From an uncultured Christensenellaceae bacterium (lineage in GTDB: Bacteria; Bacillota; Clostridia; Christensenellales; Borkfalkiaceae): DNA of 64,000 nucleotides. The notes beneath the pieces were generated by a model, which worked only from the letters and a program-made list of their open reading frames with translations, made no database searches and was not told the DNA's origin. This document shows, in pieces, positions 27,557 to 35,671 of this stretch; position 1 is the first letter of the stretch, and each line of letters opens with the position of its first letter. Where the stretch lies: assembly GCA_910586945.1 (NCBI GenBank), contig CAJULO010000004.1, forward strand, positions 78,749 to 142,748. Reading direction: 5' to 3'. A program made the position numbers and the translations under genes.

Positions 27557-27961
27557 GTTTTAATGTAAACAAAAATATTTTATTATAAATACAAGCTTAT
27601 TACGGCAGATTTATAATACTATATTTAATTTACTTAAAACAAAATCTATTTGCAAGCAACATTGTACTTCAAGAGTACATTGCACTTATATTATTCACTA
27701 TAGTGCAACTGTTGCTACAAAAATAGTTTGGTACATTTTTTATAATATATACATTCAATTTAAAATTTTTTATTTTTTTTAATATACAAGCATATCTCTT
27801 GTTAATAAATTGTTCTTACATTCTATTTACACAATTGCATATCGACTTAAACTAAAAAGAATATTTTACAAATAAGAAGTTTTCTTCCATCTAATTTTCA
27901 TAGCATATCGAAAATACTATTAAATAAAAGTTCTATTTTTGATTTTAGTATTCCTTTACAG
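27557..27961. other. Long non-coding gap between proA and typA
   Basis: About 405 bases without a credible open frame. It holds a short palindrome TGTACTTCAAGAGTACA (about 27663-27679), a CACTATAGTG palindrome (about 27696-27705), and a minus-strand promoter-like pair TTGTTT-18-TATTAT (27613-27642) leading into the terminator at 27521-27556. A small RNA is possible but not shown. Confidence 0.4.
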
Positions 27962-29218
27962 TTATGTACGGATTTGTCCATTGCCACGCACACAATATTT
28001 ATAAGAAGTCAATTCCTTTAATGCCATTGGACCTCTCGCATGTAATTTTTGTGTAGATATACCTATTTCTGCACCAAATCCGAACTCAAATCCATCTGAA
28101 AAACGCGTGCTCGCATTATGGTAAACAACTGCACTATCTACCTGTGCTAAAAATAAATTTGCGGCATCTTCATTCTCAGTTAAAATACAATCGCTATGAT
28201 GTGTACTATATTGATTGATATGTGCAATTGCTTCTTGTACATTGTTTACAATTTTTAAGGATATCTTTTTGTCAAGATATTCCGCATAAAAATCCTCTTC
28301 TGTTGCTGGTTGAATATATTTTGATACAAAATTCTGAGATTCTAAAACAGTCATTGCCCGATTGCAAGCATAAATTGTAACCTCTTTTTCTATCAACGCC
28401 TGTACAATTTTTAATAAATGTTGTTTTGCATAAACTTCATCTATAAGTAAACTTTCACAACTATTACAAGGAGTAAGACGCTGTGTTTTGGCATTGATTA
28501 AGACGGATATTCCCTTTTCAATATCGGCATCTTTTTCAAAATAAACATGACAATTACCCGTTCCTGTTTCTAGAATTGGCACTGTAGCATTCTGTAAAAC
28601 AGATTGTATAAGTCCAGCACTGCCACGCGGAATAATTACATCAATTAACCCATTCATTTTCATAAAGGCAGTGGCCCCTTCACGACTACTATCTGTAATG
28701 AGTTGAATAAAGTCTGCAGTATAACCGTTTGCAATAAGTGCTTTTTTGATACTTTCCACTATGGCAATATTGCTATGTAAAGCATCTTTACTCCCGCGTA
28801 GTACAACGGCATTACCACTTTTTATTGCAAGTGCAATAGCATCAATGGTAACATTTGGTCTAGCTTCATAAATGATACCTAGCACACCAAGTGGTACACG
28901 CACTTTTTCTATGTGTAGTCCATTTTCCACAGTAAACTCTTCTATAATTTCCCCTATAGGACTTTTTAATTCTAATAACTTTTCTAAACTTTTTGCAATA
29001 TCCTCTATGCGCTCTTTATTTAATAAAAGTCTATCAATAAAATGTGCAGGACGGTTACAACTCTCTATATCTCTCTTGTTCTCAGCAAGAATATATCTTT
29101 GATTTTGACGAATAGCATCAGCACAAATTTGTAACATTTTATTTTTTTCAAACGCAGTAGAGTTTGCAATACAATAACTATTTTCTTTTGCCCTTTGACA
29201 AATTACGCGTATTGACAT
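27962..29218 (-). CDS. proA: Gamma-glutamyl phosphate reductase
   Basis: 418 residues, aldehyde-dehydrogenase fold. Second step of proline synthesis: gamma-glutamyl phosphate to glutamate semialdehyde with NADPH. Family segments: VPLGVLGIIYEARPNVT, GNAVVLRGSKDA, the PRGSAGLI block, the catalytic Cys in TPCNSCESLL, and FGFGAEIGISTQKLHARGPM near the C-terminus. A TTG two codons upstream is possible, but the ATG is better spaced from AAAGGAG. The usual partner proB is not adjacent. Confidence 0.95.
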   Translation of the reverse strand: MSIRVICQRAKENSYCIANSTAFEKNKMLQICADAIRQNQRYILAENKRDIESCNRPAHFIDRLLLNKERIEDIAKSLEKLLELKSPIGEIIEEFTVENGLHIEKVRVPLGVLGIIYEARPNVTIDAIALAIKSGNAVVLRGSKDALHSNIAIVESIKKALIANGYTADFIQLITDSSREGATAFMKMNGLIDVIIPRGSAGLIQSVLQNATVPILETGTGNCHVYFEKDADIEKGISVLINAKTQRLTPCNSCESLLIDEVYAKQHLLKIVQALIEKEVTIYACNRAMTVLESQNFVSKYIQPATEEDFYAEYLDKKISLKIVNNVQEAIAHINQYSTHHSDCILTENEDAANLFLAQVDSAVVYHNASTRFSDGFEFGFGAEIGISTQKLHARGPMALKELTSYKYCVRGNGQIRT

Positions 29219-29232
29219 TATCAAATACTCCT

Positions 29233-29973
29233 TTAAAATTCATCATTCTCTTCAGGTAGCTCTACATTATGGTAGACATTTTGCACATCATCTAAATCTT
29301 CAAGGCGTTCTAAAAGTTTTTCAAACTTATTTAAATTTTCAGCAGAAAGTTTTACTTTATTTTGTGGAACCATCATAACTTCTGCTTGTATAAATGTTAA
29401 ATTTTTCTCTTCTAAAAATTTACGAACAGTTGAAAAAGTAGCTGGAGTTGTATAAATTTCAAAAGCATCATCAAGGGTTATAATATCTTCCGCTCCAGCT
29501 TCAATAGCAAGTTCTGTAATATAGTCTTCGGTGCATTCTAAACTTCTCTCAACAACAAGCAATCCTTTATGTGCAAACATATAGGTTACACATCCAGTAC
29601 TGCCAAGTTCCCCGCCGCCTTTCGTTAAAGCTGCTCGCACATCTCCAGCTGTTCTATTTTTATTGTCAGTTAAAGTTTGTATAATTAAGGCACTTCCACT
29701 TACACCATAGCCTTCATATACAAGTTCTTCGTAGTTTGTACTTGCAAGCTCGCCTGCCGCCTTTTTAATGGAACGCATAATATTATCATTTGGCATATTA
29801 TTTGCCTTTGCTTTTGCAATGGCATCGGCAAGTTTACTATTCGTCTCTGGATTGGGATTCCCCTTTGCCGCTACCGCAATTTCTCTTCCAAGCTTTGTAA
29901 AAATTTTACCTCTTGCAGCATCCACTTTTCCCTTTCTTGCCTGTATATTGTGCCATTTACTATGTCCTGACAT
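29233..29973 (-). CDS. YebC/PmpR (TACO1) family protein
   Basis: 246 residues. It begins with the diagnostic MSGHSKWHNIQARKGKVDAA and has the three-domain layout of the family, including the GELGSTGCVTYMF block. Family members act as translation factors that relieve stalling or as transcription regulators. AAAGGAG precedes the ATG. It is followed by proA. Confidence 0.94.
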   Translation of the reverse strand: MSGHSKWHNIQARKGKVDAARGKIFTKLGREIAVAAKGNPNPETNSKLADAIAKAKANNMPNDNIMRSIKKAAGELASTNYEELVYEGYGVSGSALIIQTLTDNKNRTAGDVRAALTKGGGELGSTGCVTYMFAHKGLLVVERSLECTEDYITELAIEAGAEDIITLDDAFEIYTTPATFSTVRKFLEEKNLTFIQAEVMMVPQNKVKLSAENLNKFEKLLERLEDLDDVQNVYHNVELPEENDEF

Positions 29974-29992
29974 AAATAATTCTCCTTTCTTT

Positions 29993-30745
29993 TTATTTTT
30001 GCATACTAAACATTAGAATTGATGCCGCTACTGCTACATTTAAACTCTCTGCTTGTTTATGTATAGGTATGGTTACATATTCGAAGCAATATTGTTGTAC
30101 TTCTTGACTAATTCCATTCCCTTCATTTCCTAAAACTAAACAACACTTTTCTGGAAAGTGATAATTTTGCAAATTTTTACCAGCTAAATCTGCTCCAATC
30201 ATAATAGTATTTTCTAAGGCATCTAGCATTTCAGAAAATCCACCAATATGTAACCGTACAAAAAAGATACTACTCATACTCGCTTGTACTGTTTTTGGAG
30301 AAAATGGATCTGCACAATTTTTTAAATAAATATCTTGTATACCAAAAGCATTTGCTGAACGCAAAATTGTCCCTATATTACCACAATCTTGAATTTCATC
30401 TAATAAAATTGCATTGCTTTGTGGACTTTTTATAGTCGTTTCTGGTATTGGCAAAACAGCTAAAATCCCCTGTGGCGATTTATTTGTACTTATATGAGCA
30501 AATAAAGTTTCTGGCACTTCAATGATTTGTATATCCTTATAGTTCTGTAATAGATACAAATAACTCTCTTTTTCTGCAAAACAGTCACTAACAATAATTT
30601 GCAAAATTTGTATATTATAGTTGAGAGCTTCTCGTACTTGTTTTTTCCCTTCAAGCAAATATTGTTTATATGCTCTGCGTCCTTTTTTAGATTGCAGAGC
30701 AATTATTTTTTGCATGATAGCATTCTGTTTGGATGTAATACGCAT
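29993..30745 (-). CDS. TrmH/SpoU-family RNA 2'-O-methyltransferase
   Basis: 250 residues. An N-terminal substrate-binding domain (about 1-95) is followed by the SPOUT catalytic domain with its motifs: DEIQDCGNIGTILRSANAFG, LVLGNEGNGIS, and IPIHKQAESLNVAVAASI. It methylates rRNA or tRNA; the target cannot be told from sequence alone. It is adjacent to the rplT block, as in many Firmicutes. Confidence 0.9.
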   Translation of the reverse strand: MRITSKQNAIMQKIIALQSKKGRRAYKQYLLEGKKQVREALNYNIQILQIIVSDCFAEKESYLYLLQNYKDIQIIEVPETLFAHISTNKSPQGILAVLPIPETTIKSPQSNAILLDEIQDCGNIGTILRSANAFGIQDIYLKNCADPFSPKTVQASMSSIFFVRLHIGGFSEMLDALENTIMIGADLAGKNLQNYHFPEKCCLVLGNEGNGISQEVQQYCFEYVTIPIHKQAESLNVAVAASILMFSMQK

Positions 30746-30813
30746 ATTGCACCTATTCCTTTATGAGACATACATTTTGCAATTGTCCAGTAGGTAAAAA
30801 TAAATACTAAAAA

Positions 30814-30851
30814 GATAAAAAACATCTTATTCGTTTAAGATGTTTTTTATC
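30814..30851. terminator. Terminator after rplT
   Basis: A 16-base perfect stem, GATAAAAAACATCTTA with its complement, with a short loop. It directly follows the infC-rpmI-rplT operon on the minus strand. Confidence 0.88.
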
Positions 30852-30853
30852 TA

Positions 30854-31207
30854 TTAAGCAAGTGCAGTTTTTGCTTTTTCTGCAATAGCAGCAAATGTTG
30901 CAGAATCAGTTACAGCAATATCAGCTAAAACTTTTCTATTTAAATTAATGCCTGCTAATTTTAAACCGTGCATAAATTTACTGTAAGATAGACCATTTAT
31001 TCTTGCAGCAGCATTTATTCTTGTAATCCATAAACTGCGAAAATCTCTCTTTCTAAGTCTTCTACCAATGTATGCATACATTAAAGACTTCATTACTGCT
31101 TCTCTAGCAATTCTATAAGAACGACTTTTAGAACCAAAATAACCTTTTGCTAATTTAAATATCTTTCTGCGTTTTTTAACCGCATTAACACCTCTTTTAA
31201 TACGCAT
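30854..31207 (-). CDS. rplT: 50S ribosomal protein L20
   Basis: 117 residues, typical length and very basic, with the L20 segments AKGYFGSKSRSYRIA and FRSLWITRINAAAR. It binds 23S rRNA early in assembly and in Firmicutes represses its own operon through a leader RNA. Third gene of infC-rpmI-rplT; AAGGAG before the ATG. Confidence 0.97.
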   Translation of the reverse strand: MRIKRGVNAVKKRRKIFKLAKGYFGSKSRSYRIAREAVMKSLMYAYIGRRLRKRDFRSLWITRINAAARINGLSYSKFMHGLKLAGINLNRKVLADIAVTDSATFAAIAEKAKTALA

Positions 31208-31229
31208 AATCTTATCTCCTTACAATACA

Positions 31230-31430
31230 TTATTTTTTATATGGTATCATATTGCGAACTGTTATTTCTTGTGTTTCGTTAACATAGCCAACTTGTCTTA
31301 AATGTCTCTTTCTTTTTCTAGGTTTGTCCCCTGTGTTGTGGTTTTTACCTGCTTGTGCTCTCTTTATTCTACCACTAGCAGTAACGGAAAAGCGTTTTTT
31401 TGTTCCACTATGTGATTTTTGTTTTATCAT
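31230..31430 (-). CDS. rpmI: 50S ribosomal protein L35
   Basis: 66 residues, basic, with the L35 signature KQKSHSGTKKRFSVTASG at the N-terminus and KRKRHLRQ in the middle. GGAGGT precedes the ATG. Lies between infC and rplT. Confidence 0.97.
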   Translation of the reverse strand: MIKQKSHSGTKKRFSVTASGRIKRAQAGKNHNTGDKPRKRKRHLRQVGYVNETQEITVRNMIPYKK

Positions 31431-31462
31431 TTTAAGACCTCCAAACTGATATTACTTTTTAT

Positions 31463-31975
31463 TTATACTTTTGCTGGGGATAGCAACATAGTAATTGTTC
31501 TACCTTCGCTACTTGGTTTTTTATCCAAAATAGCTTTACCTTCTAAACTTTCAAAAAAGGTATTCATCACTTCAATCCCTAAAGATACATGTGCATTTTG
31601 TCTACCTCGCATACGAATAGATACCATAACTCTATTCCCACTCTCTAAAAATTTTTGTGCATGACGCGCTTTAATATTTAAATCATTGGTATCAATGGTC
31701 ATAGAAAGACGCACTTCTTTTACTTCAACCTGTTTTTGATTCTTTCTTGATTCCTTTTCCTTTTTTGCTTGTTCAAATTTAAACTTGCCATAGTCCATAA
31801 TTTTGCAAACTGGTGGATTAGCTGTTGGCGATATTTTTACAAGGTCTAAATCAGCTTCATTGGCAATTGCCCATGCTTGCGTCGCTGACATTACTCCTAA
31901 CTGTTGTCCATCTTCTCCTATTAGTCTAACTTCACGGTCTTTAATAGCGCCGTTTACCTGATGTTGTTCTTTAAT
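31463..31975 (-). CDS. infC: Translation initiation factor IF-3 (non-AUG start)
   Basis: About 170 residues. The conserved IF-3 N-terminus (KDREVRLIGEDGQQLGVMS) begins upstream of the first ATG at 31891, so that ATG is internal. No ATG, GTG or TTG exists in frame before the upstream stop; the only candidates are ATT at 31975 and ATA at 31981, behind AAGGA. AUU is the known infC start in other bacteria and lets IF-3 limit its own synthesis. Later motifs: DLDLVKISPTANPPVCKIMDYGKFKFE and the C-terminal domain. First gene of infC-rpmI-rplT. Confidence 0.93.
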   Translation of the reverse strand: MKEQHQVNGAIKDREVRLIGEDGQQLGVMSATQAWAIANEADLDLVKISPTANPPVCKIMDYGKFKFEQAKKEKESRKNQKQVEVKEVRLSMTIDTNDLNIKARHAQKFLESGNRVMVSIRMRGRQNAHVSLGIEVMNTFFESLEGKAILDKKPSSEGRTITMLLSPAKV

Positions 31976-31989
31976 TGTTATGCACCATC

Positions 31990-32155
31990 CTTGCTAAAAT
32001 TTTATAAATAAAAACGAGTTCGTAAAGAATACAAACTCGCTTTTCATACAAAATATATGATATAGAAAATTCTATATAATATTATTATACTATATGCTAT
32101 ATGCACTTGTGTAACTTATTTGCCACAAGGCGAGAATGTACTTCTACTTTACTAT
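31990..32155 (-). promoter_or_regulatory. L20-type leader RNA of infC-rpmI-rplT
   Basis: About 165 bases between the promoter and infC. A hairpin CGAGTT / AACTCG followed by TTTTT (32009-32042) is a terminator. The upstream segment offers a competing pairing (TCTCG with CGAG) and a CTTGTG/CACAAG helix. In Bacillus this position carries the L20-responsive attenuator. Structure and identity are inferred. Confidence 0.6.
32009..32042 (-). terminator. Attenuator terminator before infC
   Basis: Stem CGAGTT / AACTCG with a 13-base loop and a T-rich tail on the minus strand, between promoter and gene. Confidence 0.65.
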
Positions 32156-32160
32156 TTAGT

Positions 32161-32189
32161 ATAATATCAAAATTTCAATCAAAAGTCAA
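32161..32189 (-). promoter_or_regulatory. Promoter of the infC operon
   Basis: Minus strand: -35 TTGACT (32184-32189), 17-base spacer, -10 TATTAT (32161-32166). Confidence 0.75.
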
Positions 32190-32205
32190 TCATTTTTTCT
32201 CATTT

Positions 32206-34155
32206 TTAAAAAATAATTTTTTCGTCATTTTCTCTTCTAAGTTTTGCAATCACTTGTTCAAGAGACATACTCTCATTCTCTACCCCTTGCCCACGCGTAC
32301 GCACAGATACTGTATTGCTTTCCGCTTCCTTTTCACCTACAATCAACATATAAGGAATTTTTTCAAGTTGTGCCTCTCTAATTTTATAGCCAATTTTTTC
32401 GTTGCGTTTATCCACTTCAACACGAAGTCCTAATAGACGCATTGCCCGCTCTACTTTCTGTGCATATGGTAAAAATTTATCACTTACCGGCAAAATGATT
32501 GCCTGTGTTGGAGAGAGCCATAGAGGAAATGCCCCTGCATATTTTTCAATTAAAAGTGCAAGTGTGCGTTCATAGCATCCAATGGAGCTACGATGAATAA
32601 TATATGGATAAGTCTTTACTCCTTGTTCGTTAATATAGGTCATATCAAAGTTTTTTGCAAGAAACATATCCACTTGAATGGTAATTAAAGTATCTTCCTT
32701 TCCGTGTACATTTTTAATTTGTATATCTAGTTTTGGTCCGTAAAATGCTGCTTCACCCACACCTACAGTATAGTCTATTTTTAAGTGATTTAATATCTTT
32801 TCCATTGTCCTCTCAGCTACATTCCATGTCTCAGGGTCATGAATATACTTGTCATTTTTAGCATTTGGATCCCATTTTGAAAAACGATATTTGACATCAT
32901 CTTCTAGTCCAAAAGTTTTAAGTACATAACAAACAAGGTCTACTACGCCAGCAAATTCCTCTTCCAACTGTTCCGGTGCAACGACCAAATGTCCATCACT
33001 CAATGTAAATTGACGCAAACGAATTAGTCCATGCATCTCCCCGCTGTTTTCATTACGAAAGAGTGTGGAAGTCTCATTATAACGGAGCGGTAAATCTCTA
33101 TAACTCTTTAAGCCATTATTAAAGATTGTATATTGGAATGGACAGGTCATTGGACGCAATGCCATCACTTCATCCCTTTCATTTTCTTCATCACCAACAA
33201 CAAACATACCATCTTTGTAATGTTGCCAGTGTCCAGAGATTTTATATAAATCACTCTTTGCCATATAAGGTGTTTTCGTCAACTTATAGCCTCTTCTTTC
33301 CTCTTCATCTTCGACAAAACGACTCATAATTTGTAAAATTTTTGCCCCTTTTGGCATGAATAGAGGTAGACCTTGTCCGATATTATTATCTGTCATAAAT
33401 ATACCTAGTTCGCGACCAATTTTATTGTGGTCGCGTTTTTTTGCCTCTTCCACTGCTTCAAGATAAGCTATGAGTTCTTCCTTTTTTTCAAATGCTGTCC
33501 CATAAATTCTGGTTAGCATTTTATTATTTTCATTCCCTCTCCAATAGGCACCGGTTACTGATAACAATTTAAAAGCTTTTATCCCCCCTGTGCTTGGCAA
33601 ATGTACACCGCGACACAAGTCAACAAAACCACCTTGCTTATAAAAAGATATTTCAGTAGCAATAGGTAAATTTTGAATCAACTCTAACTTATAATTTTCC
33701 CCATATCTTTGCATGAGTTGAATTGCCTCCTTTCTAGGAAGGGTAAATCTTTCAATGGCAAAATTACTTTTAATAATTTTTTTCATCTCCTCTTCAATCT
33801 GTGCTAAATTATCCTGTGTAATAGGTGTTGTAAAGTCGATATCATAATAAAAACCATTTTCAATTGTTGGACCTATACCTAGTTTACAAGTTGGCCAAAT
33901 TTGTTTTACTGCTTGTGCTAAAATGTGTGCTGTAGTATGTCTATAGACATCTAATCCCTCTCTATCTTTTAAAGTGATAATTTCTAAAGTACAATCTCTC
34001 GCAATCACTGTTGATAAATCGACAAGTTGTCCATTGACTTTGGCACAGACTGCAACGCGTGCCAATCCTTCGCTTATTCTTTTTGCAATATCTGCAACAG
34101 TGTGTGGATGTTCAAAATATTTTTTTGCTCCGTCCTTTAAAGTTACTTCTATCAT
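32206..34155 (-). CDS. thrS: Threonyl-tRNA synthetase
   Basis: About 649 residues. Domains in order: TGS (about 1-60), the editing domain with HTTAHILAQAV near 75 and CRGVHLPSTG near 180, the class II catalytic core with MRPMTCPFQYTIF and the zinc ligands Cys and His, and the anticodon-binding domain. The frame stays open 34 codons upstream, but that stretch is the T-box leader; AAAGGAG precedes the ATG at 34155, which starts MIEVTLKDG. Confidence 0.97.
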   Translation of the reverse strand: MIEVTLKDGAKKYFEHPHTVADIAKRISEGLARVAVCAKVNGQLVDLSTVIARDCTLEIITLKDREGLDVYRHTTAHILAQAVKQIWPTCKLGIGPTIENGFYYDIDFTTPITQDNLAQIEEEMKKIIKSNFAIERFTLPRKEAIQLMQRYGENYKLELIQNLPIATEISFYKQGGFVDLCRGVHLPSTGGIKAFKLLSVTGAYWRGNENNKMLTRIYGTAFEKKEELIAYLEAVEEAKKRDHNKIGRELGIFMTDNNIGQGLPLFMPKGAKILQIMSRFVEDEEERRGYKLTKTPYMAKSDLYKISGHWQHYKDGMFVVGDEENERDEVMALRPMTCPFQYTIFNNGLKSYRDLPLRYNETSTLFRNENSGEMHGLIRLRQFTLSDGHLVVAPEQLEEEFAGVVDLVCYVLKTFGLEDDVKYRFSKWDPNAKNDKYIHDPETWNVAERTMEKILNHLKIDYTVGVGEAAFYGPKLDIQIKNVHGKEDTLITIQVDMFLAKNFDMTYINEQGVKTYPYIIHRSSIGCYERTLALLIEKYAGAFPLWLSPTQAIILPVSDKFLPYAQKVERAMRLLGLRVEVDKRNEKIGYKIREAQLEKIPYMLIVGEKEAESNTVSVRTRGQGVENESMSLEQVIAKLRRENDEKIIF

Positions 34156-34193
34156 ATTCTTCTCCTTTATTCTATAAAGATTTCTTATAAAAT

Positions 34194-34230
34194 AAAACGC
34201 CCCTAAACAATTGTTGTTTAAGGACGCTTT
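34194..34230 (-). terminator. T-box terminator of thrS
   Basis: Stem AAAGCGTCCTTAAACA paired with TGTTTAGGGGCGTTTT, then a T-rich tail. Confidence 0.85.
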
Positions 34231-34436
34231 TTTGCGTGGTTCCACCTTAATTGTCAATTTTAAAAATTGACCACTTTTTCTTTTTTGATAGAAAAGATAA
34301 AAACTATCTCACCTAAAAGAGTGGTTTCATGTAAACGCTTTACTATGCAACTTTCAGCCACGATTGCACTCTCTTATTGTAAAGACTTGTTTACACTACT
34401 TGTCTCTTTATCCTAGGCAAATTTAATTTCATACAT
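34194..34436 (-). promoter_or_regulatory. Threonine T-box riboswitch upstream of thrS
   Basis: The T-box sequence AAGGTGGAACCACGC lies at 34234-34248, directly followed by a GC-containing terminator stem. About 80 bases upstream, a stem I-like region holds GAA-ACC-A, with ACC (first base 34325) as the specifier for threonine, plus an AGAGAG segment. Uncharged tRNA-Thr would favour read-through into thrS. Motifs are seen; the fold is inferred from the known T-box class. Confidence 0.9.
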
Positions 34437-34465
34437 AGATTAGCACGAATTTTTCTATTTGTCAA
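34437..34465 (-). promoter_or_regulatory. Promoter of the thrS leader
   Basis: Minus strand: -35 TTGACA (34460-34465), 17-base spacer, -10 TAATCT (34437-34442). Confidence 0.8.
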
Positions 34466-34491
34466 ATAAATTTTAATAATTTTTTTCAATT

Positions 34492-35226
34492 TTATGAACT
34501 AAAAAAACCAACCCGACCGGCGTAATAACTTTTTAAAAAGCTTTCCTGTTTTGAAGATAACGCAGTCAAGCATTCCACTTTACCAGCACAACTGAGTACA
34601 ATTTCACGTAGACTATTTAATTCTCTGCCTCCTTCTTCAATCAAATCGGCACGACGTAACCGGCGACATCTACTGTCATATACCTTTTGCCCCTTTAAAA
34701 AAACTTTGCCCTTTCTACCACCAATTAAATACTCCATAAAATCGGCAAGTTGCTTTTTGCTGAAAGAAGAGGGTAGACAGTTGATAACTCCCTTCCATTT
34801 TTTTTGCAGTGCACATAATCTGAAATTATAAAATCCGTCAATCGTGTGCTCCTGCATCTCTTCTAAATAACTGACTAAATATTTTCGCTCTTCTGGAAAA
34901 TCCGCAGCTATTATAGAAGCATAGAGAATTTCTATATCCTCTTTATTGAGTCCAGCAATTTTAATATTCTGTTTTAAATAATCATATTTATATCCTATAC
35001 ATATAACTTCAGCTACCTTTTCAGCAATACTATATTTTAATAGGGATGCCATATTGCCACTTGCTTCAACTTGTAAAATTGCTCTATCTCCTTGAAAAGC
35101 AATATTACTCTGTATACCTTCCTTGCCTTGCAGGACATTGGCTACATAAGCAATATATCTACAATTTTTTTGTTTGTCACTTACACGAATATTTTGCATA
35201 CATTCAGTGTATGCATCATTATGCAT
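34492..35226 (-). CDS. ytxC: YtxC-like putative sporulation protein
   Basis: 244 residues, soluble. The block TIDGFYNFRLCALQKKW near residue 130 resembles the EGFVNFRL motif of YtxC, a putative sporulation protein (about 280 residues in Bacillus). In B. subtilis ytxC also lies immediately before thrS, which supports the call. No good ribosome binding site is seen at the ATG, so the start is uncertain. Weak similarity means another family cannot be excluded. Confidence 0.65.
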   Translation of the reverse strand: MHNDAYTECMQNIRVSDKQKNCRYIAYVANVLQGKEGIQSNIAFQGDRAILQVEASGNMASLLKYSIAEKVAEVICIGYKYDYLKQNIKIAGLNKEDIEILYASIIAADFPEERKYLVSYLEEMQEHTIDGFYNFRLCALQKKWKGVINCLPSSFSKKQLADFMEYLIGGRKGKVFLKGQKVYDSRCRRLRRADLIEEGGRELNSLREIVLSCAGKVECLTALSSKQESFLKSYYAGRVGFFSS

Positions 35227-35273
35227 TTTATTTACAATTTTTTAAAAATTTATAAACTTTATTTATTTACTAC

Positions 35274-35302
35274 TTGCTTATACAGCAAAAAAATAGTATA
35301 AT
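35274..35302 (+). promoter_or_regulatory. Promoter of the PLDc_N-like gene and leuS
   Basis: Plus strand: -35 TTGCTT (35274-35279), 17-base spacer, -10 TATAAT (35297-35302). Confidence 0.75.
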
Positions 35303-35336
35303 GTAAATAAAAAATTCTATTTAGGAGTATTTTTTT

Positions 35337-35669
35337 ATGGCTCTATGGTTAAAAATTTTAATTGTATTTTTAGCAGTGCATTATGCCCTTGCTATTGCAG
35401 TAATCTTTTTCGTATTAAAAGATAATTTAAATACTGGTGTAAAAATTAGACGATTTAAATTGATTTTTTGGAATTTATTTGTACTATTGCTTCCCATATT
35501 TGGTCCACTTATTTATTGTATTTATAGGTTATGTACAAAATCTAAAGCACTACCGAACAGTACTACTGGTACAGAATATATAAATAGTGGTACTGCAAAT
35601 ACAGAGGAAATAGTAAAAACAGAATTAGAAATAAAAGAGAATTTAACCACCAAAAATGAGGACGAATAA
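35337..35669 (+). CDS. Small membrane protein with PLDc_N-like domain
   Basis: 110 residues. Two membrane helices (about 5-27 and 42-62); the second, with FWNLFVLLLPIFGPLIYCIYR, matches the PLDc_N pattern (hydrophobic, LPxxGxxxYxxYR). A Thr/Glu-rich hydrophilic tail follows. AGGAG before the ATG. The stop is two bases before leuS, so the two are probably co-transcribed and translationally coupled. Function unknown. Confidence 0.7.
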   Translation: MALWLKILIVFLAVHYALAIAVIFFVLKDNLNTGVKIRRFKLIFWNLFVLLLPIFGPLIYCIYRLCTKSKALPNSTTGTEYINSGTANTEEIVKTELEIKENLTTKNEDE

Positions 35670-35671
35670 CT

